Positions 7,042-12,300 of a stretch of DNA of 12,300 nucleotides are shown here, one piece after another. Position 1 is the stretch's first letter; every line of letters starts with the position of its first letter. The translations under genes and the position numbers were made by a program. The stretch is from contig CAMLEQ010000069.1 in the NCBI GenBank assembly GCA_946479015.1, positions 1-12,300 on the forward strand, in the 5' to 3' direction. The notes under the pieces are model-generated. The model had not been told where the DNA came from. It saw only the letters and a list, made by a program, of their open reading frames with translations, and did not search any database. Origin of the DNA: an uncultured Gemmatimonadota bacterium (GTDB taxonomy: Bacteria > Gemmatimonadota > Gemmatimonadetes > Gemmatimonadales > Gemmatimonadaceae).

Positions 7042-8229
7042 ATGGGAACAGCGCACGACGCGAAGCATCACGATCGCCGGCGCCGGTGGGCGGCGGTGCT
7101 CTCCGCGGCAGCGCTCGCCGGCGCGCTGGTCGGCGCGGCCGACGCCACCACGCCGAGCCACGCGGAGCACGCCCCGCGCGATGCGCGAAGCGGCGAGCAG
7201 ATCTATCGCGCGGCGTGCACCGGCTGCCACGGCGCCGACGGCACCGGCGCGCCGCGCACCACCGTGGGGTTCGCCGTCCCCCTGCCGGACTTCACGGACT
7301 GCAACTTCGCCTCGCGCGAGGCGGACGCCGACTGGGCGGCGATCATCCGTGATGGCGGACCGGTGCGCGGCTTCTCACGCATCATGCCGGCGTTCCGCGA
7401 TGCGCTCTCGCCTGACGAGATCCGGCGCGTGATCGCCTACCTGCGCACGTTCTGCCGGAGCGGGAGCTGGCCGCGCGGCAACCTGAACCTGCCGCGCGCG
7501 CTGGTGACGGAGAAGGCGTTCCCCGAGGACGAGGCGGTGCTCACGACCGCGGTGAACACCCACGCGCCGGGCGGGGTGTCGAACGCGCTCCTCTACGAGC
7601 GCCGCTTCGGCGCGCGCGACCAGCTCGAGGTGGAGGTCCCGTTCTCGATCGCCCAGCAGGAGAAGGGCGGCCCGTGGAGCACGGGGATCGGCGACCTCTC
7701 GCTCGGCCCCAAGCACACGTTCTACCACTCACGCAGCTCGATCCTGAGCGGCGCGGCCGGCATCTCCCTGCCCACGGGAGACACCGCGAAGGGATTCGGC
7801 GCCGGCACGGCGATCGTCGAGACGTACGCGCTGTTCGGGCAGTTGCTTCCCGCCAACGGGTACTTCCAGTTCCAGGGGGGCGTGGAGCTGCCCACGCACC
7901 CGGCGCACGCACCGCAGGAGCTGTTCTGGCGCGGCGCGCTCGGCACCACGGTGCCGTTCGGGCGGATCTCGCGCACCTGGTCGCCGATGGTCGAGGTGCT
8001 CGGCACGCGCGAGATGACCGCCGGCGCGCCGGTGGAGTGGGACATCGTGCCGCAGTCGCAGCTCACGCTCAGCGCGCGGCAGCACATCCGCGTGAGCGTC
8101 GGCGTGGACGTGCCGGTCACCGAGACCGACACGCGCCACCCGCAGATCCTGGCGTACCTGCTGTGGGATTGGTTCGACGGCGGTCTCTTCGAGGGGTGGA
8201 GAGGATGGTGCCCAGGGTGCCAGCACTGA
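7042..8229 (+). CDS. Fused monoheme cytochrome c and predicted outer-membrane beta-barrel protein
   Basis: This encodes 395 residues. A basic start ('KHHDRRRR') and hydrophobic core form a signal peptide, cut near 'VGAADA' (about residue 34). Residues about 49-136 are a class I cytochrome c domain: heme-binding CTGCH (Cys59, Cys62, His63), a likely axial Met115 in 'RIMPAF', and a closing helix 'SPDEIRRVIAYLRTF'. Residues about 150-380 lack long helices and show alternating strands, with 'GIGDLSLGPKHTFY', 'ISLPTGD' and 'YFQFQGGVELP' recalling the MetA-like (phenol degradation) outer-membrane family. The order heme then barrel resembles Cyc2, the fused porin-cytochrome of iron oxidisers, although the heme domain here is a full class I fold and the barrel is shorter. 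The ATG at 7042 is the first in frame and has no clear ribosome site. The chain ends in an odd CPGCQH tail, and its 3' end overlaps the next gene by 25 bp. The cytochrome call is firm; the barrel and role are inferred. Confidence 0.85.
   Translation: MGTAHDAKHHDRRRRWAAVLSAAALAGALVGAADATTPSHAEHAPRDARSGEQIYRAACTGCHGADGTGAPRTTVGFAVPLPDFTDCNFASREADADWAAIIRDGGPVRGFSRIMPAFRDALSPDEIRRVIAYLRTFCRSGSWPRGNLNLPRALVTEKAFPEDEAVLTTAVNTHAPGGVSNALLYERRFGARDQLEVEVPFSIAQQEKGGPWSTGIGDLSLGPKHTFYHSRSSILSGAAGISLPTGDTAKGFGAGTAIVETYALFGQLLPANGYFQFQGGVELPTHPAHAPQELFWRGALGTTVPFGRISRTWSPMVEVLGTREMTAGAPVEWDIVPQSQLTLSARQHIRVSVGVDVPVTETDTRHPQILAYLLWDWFDGGLFEGWRGWCPGCQH
8191..8196 (+). promoter_or_regulatory. Ribosome binding site for the pentaheme cytochrome, inside the preceding gene
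   Basis: GAGGGG lies 8 bases before the ATG at 8205, with a second purine run (GGAGAGG, 8198-8204) directly before it. It supports the ATG at 8205 rather than an upstream in-frame start at 7674. Confidence 0.6.
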
Positions 8230-9872
8230 GGGGAGCGGTCGCCGCGCTCGCGGCGGTGACCGCCGTGGCGTTCCTCGCCGCGGCGGGACCGGATGCGCCG
8301 CCGCGCGAGCGCCCGGGCGCGAGCCGCCCGCGCTTCATCGTGGGAGACCGGTGCATGCCCTGCCACAACGGCCTCACCACCAGCGCCGGGCGCGACGTCT
8401 CCATCGGCTTCGACTGGCGCGCCACGATCATGGCGAACTCCTCCCGCGATCCGTACTGGCAGGGATCGGTGCGGCGCGAGGTGCTCGAGCACTCCGCAGC
8501 GCGGCGCGACGTGGAGGACGAGTGCTCCATCTGCCACATGCCGATGCTGCGCTACGTGCAGCACGCGGCCGGCTGGCACGGCGCGGTGTTCGACCACCTG
8601 CCGGAGCGGCGCGGAACCGACCCGCTCGACAGCCTCGCCGCCGATGGTGTCTCGTGCACCACCTGCCACCAGATCCAGCAGCGCAGGCTCGGCGAGCCGT
8701 CGAGCTTCGACGGCGGCTTCGTGATCGATGCCGTGCCCCCCGGTGGGCGCCCGCCGGTGTTCGGTCCGTACGAGGTGGATCGCGGGCACCGGACGATCAT
8801 GCATTCCTCGTCCGGCTTCGTGCCGACGAGAGGGGACCACATCCGCTCCGCCGAGCTGTGCGCCACCTGCCACACGCTCTACACCACGGCGCTCGGCGAG
8901 CGCGGCGACACCATCGGGCGGCTGCCGGAGCAGGTGCCCTTCCTGGAGTGGAAGCACAGCGCGTTCGTGAACGAGCGGAGCTGCCAGGACTGCCACATGC
9001 CGCCGATGGTGGCGGAGGGGGACAGCGTCGCCATCACCGCGGTGCTCGGAGTGCCGCGCCCCGGTCCGAAGCGGCACGTGTTCGCCGGCGGCAACTTCTT
9101 CGTGCTCGGGATGCTCGCGCGCCACCGCGCGGAGCTGGCGGTGGAGGCGCTGCCGCAGGAGCTCGACGCGGCCGTGGCGAGCACGCGCGAGATGCTCTCG
9201 CACGCGGCCACGGTCGCGCTGGAGCCGGCGCCCGCGGCGGCGAGCGCGGATGGGCGGCTCGCGGTGGACGTGCTGGTGACGAACCTGAACGGCCACAAGC
9301 TGCCGACGGCGTTCCCGTCGCGGCGCGCGTGGCTGCACGTCACCGTGCGCGACCGCGGCGGCGCGGTGGTGTTCGAGTCGGGCGCGGTGATGCCGTCGGG
9401 GCGCATCGTGGGGAACGACAACGACGACGACCGCACGCGCTACGAGCCGCACTGGCGGGAGATCACGCGTCCCGACCAGGTGGAGATCTACGAGTCGATC
9501 CTGAAGGACCGGCATGGCAACGTGACCACCGGGCTGCTCTCCAGCGTCGGCTACCTCAAGGACAACCGCCTCCTCCCGCGCGGCTTCGAGAAGGCGACGG
9601 CTGGCGCGGACTTCGCCGTCATAGGCGATGCGGCGAGCGACCCGGCGTTCGCCGGCGGCTCCGACCGCGTGCGCTACCGCGTGGACGTGTCGCGCGCGCA
9701 GCCCCCCTTCCGGGTGGACGCGGAGCTGTGGTACCAGCCAATCGGCTTCCGCTGGGCGCACAACCTGAGCCTGCGCCCCGCGCCCGAGACGGACCGGTTC
9801 GTGGCCTGGTTCGACGCGATGGCCGACCACTCCGCGATCGTCCTCGCGCGCGACAGCATCACGATCCGCTGA
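8205..9872 (+). CDS. Secreted pentaheme c-type cytochrome
   Basis: This encodes 555 residues. A signal peptide or N-terminal anchor (about 1-27, 'AVAALAAVTAVAFLAAAG') sends it across the inner membrane. Five CxxCH heme sites lie in the first half: CMPCH (50-54), CSICH (107-111), CTTCH (151-155), CATCH (219-223) and CQDCH (260-264). Extra histidines in 'WHGAVFDH', 'GHRTIMH' and 'WKHSAF' could be distal ligands, giving bis-His hemes. The heme half resembles cytochrome c554-like electron carriers. The second half (about 280-555) has no CxxCH and looks like a beta-sandwich: 'NLNGHKLPTAFPSRRAWLHV' (with an NGHKLPT element seen in other multiheme cytochromes), 'YLKDNRLLPRGF' and 'AELWYQPIGFRWAHNL'. 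No enzyme motif was recognised, so electron transfer is the safest role. It overlaps the preceding cytochrome-barrel gene by 25 bp in another frame, so the two are co-transcribed and probably translationally coupled. Confidence 0.92.
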   Translation: MVPRVPALRGAVAALAAVTAVAFLAAAGPDAPPRERPGASRPRFIVGDRCMPCHNGLTTSAGRDVSIGFDWRATIMANSSRDPYWQGSVRREVLEHSAARRDVEDECSICHMPMLRYVQHAAGWHGAVFDHLPERRGTDPLDSLAADGVSCTTCHQIQQRRLGEPSSFDGGFVIDAVPPGGRPPVFGPYEVDRGHRTIMHSSSGFVPTRGDHIRSAELCATCHTLYTTALGERGDTIGRLPEQVPFLEWKHSAFVNERSCQDCHMPPMVAEGDSVAITAVLGVPRPGPKRHVFAGGNFFVLGMLARHRAELAVEALPQELDAAVASTREMLSHAATVALEPAPAAASADGRLAVDVLVTNLNGHKLPTAFPSRRAWLHVTVRDRGGAVVFESGAVMPSGRIVGNDNDDDRTRYEPHWREITRPDQVEIYESILKDRHGNVTTGLLSSVGYLKDNRLLPRGFEKATAGADFAVIGDAASDPAFAGGSDRVRYRVDVSRAQPPFRVDAELWYQPIGFRWAHNLSLRPAPETDRFVAWFDAMADHSAIVLARDSITIR

Positions 9873-9874
9873 CC

Positions 9875-12298
9875 TCACTCCGCGCGCATCGCGATCAACG
9901 GATCCACCCGCGCCGCGCGCCGCGCCGGGATCCAGCTCGCGAGGAACGCCACCGCGAGCAGCACCAGAGCGACGAGCGCGAAGGTGAGCGGGTCGGTGGC
10001 CTCCACGCCGAACAGCACGCTCCGCATGAAGCGCGTGAGCGCCAGGGCGCCCACGAGCCCCACCGCCAGCCCCACCCCCGCGAGCCCCATCCCGCGCCGC
10101 ACGAACATGCGCAGCACGCTCCCCGCGTCCGCGCCGAGCGCCACGCGCACGCCGATCTCGCGCCGGCGATGCGTGACGAGGTACGCGAGCACGCCGTACA
10201 GCCCGATCCCGCCGATCAGGAGCCCGAGCACGCCGAAGAGGCCGAGCAGCGTGGTGAGGAGGCGCGGGCGCGCCACCGCTTCGCTGGCCACGCTGGGAAG
10301 AGTGAAGATCGACGTGATCGTCTGGCTCCGGTCCACGCTCCAGATCGCGTCGCGCACCTCGCGCGCCATCGCCAGCGGCTCGCCGCGCGTGCGCACCACC
10401 AGGTTCACCTGCGAGCGGGGATTCTGGAGGTAGTGGACGTAGACCGTCGGCCGGGCCGGCTCGTCCACCGACTCCTGCCGGATGTCGCCCACGACGCCGA
10501 TGATCGGCACGTGCTCGTCGCCGATCGTGAGCGTGCGCCCCACGGCGGGGCGGCCGGAGAAGAACTTCCTCGCGAACGCCTGGTTCACCACGAGGCGCCA
10601 GGGCACGCGGCTGTCGTCGTCGCGCGTGTACTCGCGCCCCGCGATCACCGGCACGCCGAGCGCGTGGAAGTAGCCGTCGCCCACGTGAATGAAGGCCGCG
10701 CTCGGGGGCTCCGTCCCCGCGGGCACGACCATCCCCTCGGGCACGAATTCGTGGCGCTCCCCCGTGAGGCGGAAGGGGATCTCCTTCGCCGCGCCGACGG
10801 CGACGGCGCCCGGCAGCGCGCGCACGCGGTCGAGCACGTCCGTGTAGTAGCCCCATTGCTGGGCGTCCGTGCTGTCGTGCCGCGACCCGATGGAGAAGTT
10901 CACCACGAGCACGTGCTCGGGGCGAAAGCCGAGGTCGACGTTCAGCAGGCGCAGGAAGCTCCGCGTCATGAGCCCCGCACCCACCACGAGCACCACCGCC
11001 ACCGCGACCTCCGCCACCACGAGTCCGGCGCGCATGCGCTGTCCGCGCGCGCCGGTGCTCCCGCGTCCTCCCTCGCGCAGTGCGGACTGCAGGTCGTTCG
11101 ATGTGGCGCGCAGCGCCGGCACGAGGCCGAACAGCACGCCGGGGGCCACCGAGAGCGTGAGCGCGAAGAGGAGGACCGCCGGGTCGAGCCCGATCTCGCC
11201 GGCGCGCGGAAGCTGCGTGGCGCCGAGCGTCACCAGCGCGCGCGTGCCGGCCACGGCGAGGAGCACGCCGGCCACGCCGCCGGCGACGGCGAGCACCATG
11301 CTCTCGGTGAGGAGCTGCCTGACGAGGCGGCCGCGACCGGCGCCGAGCGCCGAGCGCACCGCCAGCTCCCGCTCGCGCGCCGATCCGCGCGCCAGGAGCA
11401 GGCTCGCGAGGTTGGCGCACGCGAGGAGGAGTACGAACGCCACGGCGCCGAGCAGTACGAGCAGCCCCGTGCGCGCCGTGCCGACGATCACGTCGCGGAG
11501 CGGCTGAACGGTGACCGTGGTCCACGTGCGGTCCTCGGGGTACTGCGCGGCGAGCCGGCGCGCGATCGCGTTCATCTCGGCGCGTCCGCGCGCCACCGTC
11601 ACGCCCGGCTTCAGCCGCGCCACGACCTGGAGCACCCGGTTGCTCCGGATGCGCGGGATCCCGTCGTCGGGGATGGTGGAGTACGGGATGTACACGTCCA
11701 CGTGGTCGGAGGGGTAGCTGAAGTCGCGCGGCAGCACGCCGATCACCTGGTACGGCGCGCCGTCGAGCGAGAGCGTGCGCCCCACCACCGAGGGGGAGCC
11801 GGCAAACTGCCGGCGCCAGAGCGCGTAGGAGAGGACGACCACGCGATCGGGGCCGCCCCGGTGCATCTCCTCCTCGCGTGGGAGCCGGCCGACCAGGGCG
11901 GGGGTGCCGAGCGCGGGGAAGAATCCCGGCTCCACGTACGCCGCCGACAGCCGCTGCGGGTCGCCCTCCCCCGTCATGTCGATGCCGCTCCCCCCTTCCA
12001 TGTACCAGTAGCCGCCGATGTCGGAGAAGACGCGGCGCTGCGCGCGCCAGTCGTCGAGATCGTTCGGCGATACCGCGCCGTCGGTGGTCCCGGTCTCGGT
12101 GCTCGCCGACCAGAGGCGCACGAGCTGCTCCGGGTGTTGATAGGGGAGCGGCTTGAGGAGCACGCCGTACACCACGCTGAAGATCGCGGTGTTCGCGCCG
12201 ATGCCGAGCGCCAGCGTGAGCAGCGCCGTGAGCGTGAACGCCGGTGCGCCGCGCAGCTTGCGCAGCGCGTAGCCGATGTCGTGTCGCAGCTCGCCCAC
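9875..12298 (-). CDS. ADOP-type ABC transporter permease (MacB/FtsX family)
   Basis: This encodes 807 residues from a GTG at 12298, two bases from the window edge, so the true start may lie a little upstream. It is a duplicated permease: each half has a MacB-type periplasmic core domain (about 21-251 and 428-650) and an FtsX-like membrane domain (about 280-400 and 683-800). About eight membrane helices lie near 21-45, 278-302, 333-355, 374-396, 425-447, 680-705, 735-757 and 772-793. The start 'LTLALGIGANTAIFSVV' and the repeated signature after a helix ('RERELAVRSALGAG' at 308-321, 'RRREIGVRVALGAD' at 711-724) are characteristic of the acidobacterial duplicated orphan permease group. No ATPase domain is present in the protein or elsewhere in the window. 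Such proteins are thought to work with an ATPase in macrolide-, peptide- or lipoprotein-type export, but substrates are mostly unknown. The gene runs toward the pentaheme gene, with only 2 bp between their stop codons. Confidence 0.93.
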   Translation of the reverse strand: MGELRHDIGYALRKLRGAPAFTLTALLTLALGIGANTAIFSVVYGVLLKPLPYQHPEQLVRLWSASTETGTTDGAVSPNDLDDWRAQRRVFSDIGGYWYMEGGSGIDMTGEGDPQRLSAAYVEPGFFPALGTPALVGRLPREEEMHRGGPDRVVVLSYALWRRQFAGSPSVVGRTLSLDGAPYQVIGVLPRDFSYPSDHVDVYIPYSTIPDDGIPRIRSNRVLQVVARLKPGVTVARGRAEMNAIARRLAAQYPEDRTWTTVTVQPLRDVIVGTARTGLLVLLGAVAFVLLLACANLASLLLARGSARERELAVRSALGAGRGRLVRQLLTESMVLAVAGGVAGVLLAVAGTRALVTLGATQLPRAGEIGLDPAVLLFALTLSVAPGVLFGLVPALRATSNDLQSALREGGRGSTGARGQRMRAGLVVAEVAVAVVLVVGAGLMTRSFLRLLNVDLGFRPEHVLVVNFSIGSRHDSTDAQQWGYYTDVLDRVRALPGAVAVGAAKEIPFRLTGERHEFVPEGMVVPAGTEPPSAAFIHVGDGYFHALGVPVIAGREYTRDDDSRVPWRLVVNQAFARKFFSGRPAVGRTLTIGDEHVPIIGVVGDIRQESVDEPARPTVYVHYLQNPRSQVNLVVRTRGEPLAMAREVRDAIWSVDRSQTITSIFTLPSVASEAVARPRLLTTLLGLFGVLGLLIGGIGLYGVLAYLVTHRRREIGVRVALGADAGSVLRMFVRRGMGLAGVGLAVGLVGALALTRFMRSVLFGVEATDPLTFALVALVLLAVAFLASWIPARRAARVDPLIAMRAE

Positions 12299-12300
12299 GT

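Noticed and set aside
7674..8204. N-terminal extension of the pentaheme protein
   Set aside because: This part overlaps the cytochrome-barrel gene and reads as Arg/His-rich nonsense. A ribosome site and signal peptide mark the start at 8205.
9863..9904. GATCCG/CGGATC inverted repeat across the convergent stops, as a bidirectional terminator
   Set aside because: Six-base arms are separated by 30 bases with no T-run on either side. This is expected by chance.
7722..11525. Open frame of 1267 codons on the minus strand, crossing three genes
   Set aside because: It is antisense to the two cytochrome genes and out of frame with the permease. The product is Arg/Ala/Gly-rich with no domain, typical of stop-poor frames in GC-rich DNA.

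Overview
The window is very GC-rich DNA, dense with genes and with GTG as well as ATG starts. The gene content suggests a soil- or sediment-type Gram-negative bacterium. It includes a CBM9/DUF5916 outer-membrane protein, an acidobacterial-type duplicated orphan permease (ADOP), a secreted lipoprotein subtilase and multiheme c-type cytochromes. That combination fits Gemmatimonadota best, with Acidobacteriota second. This placement is inferred from family content only. No rRNA, tRNA, CRISPR array, insertion sequence or phage gene was seen.

Layout. Positions 1-5293 form a tight minus-strand unit read right to left. It starts with a 12-helix MFS transporter (5293 to 4106). After a 7-bp gap comes a 901-residue CBM9/DUF5916 outer-membrane barrel (4098 to 1393). 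After an 18-bp gap comes an unassigned protein that starts at 1374 and runs off the left edge. That last gene is broken near 570: its C-terminal half, clearly coding, continues in another frame. A 296-bp divergent region (5294-5589) holds a GC-rich dyad and a possible promoter.

Positions 5590-9872 are on the plus strand: a lipoprotein subtilisin-like protease, then 132 bp with a perfect 13-bp inverted repeat just before the next start, then a two-gene redox unit with overlapping reading frames. The first redox gene fuses a monoheme cytochrome c domain to what looks like an outer-membrane beta-barrel. The second encodes a secreted five-heme cytochrome. Converging on this unit, with only 2 bp between stop codons, is an ADOP-type permease (12298 to 9875) whose start lies at the right edge.

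The most interesting part is 6987-9872. The order heme domain then barrel in one chain resembles the Cyc2 type of fused porin-cytochrome, here co-translated with a pentaheme partner. A working hypothesis is a compact electron conduit across the outer membrane. The sequence supports the heme motifs, export signals, fusion and coupling. The barrel fold and the direction or purpose of electron flow are inferred.
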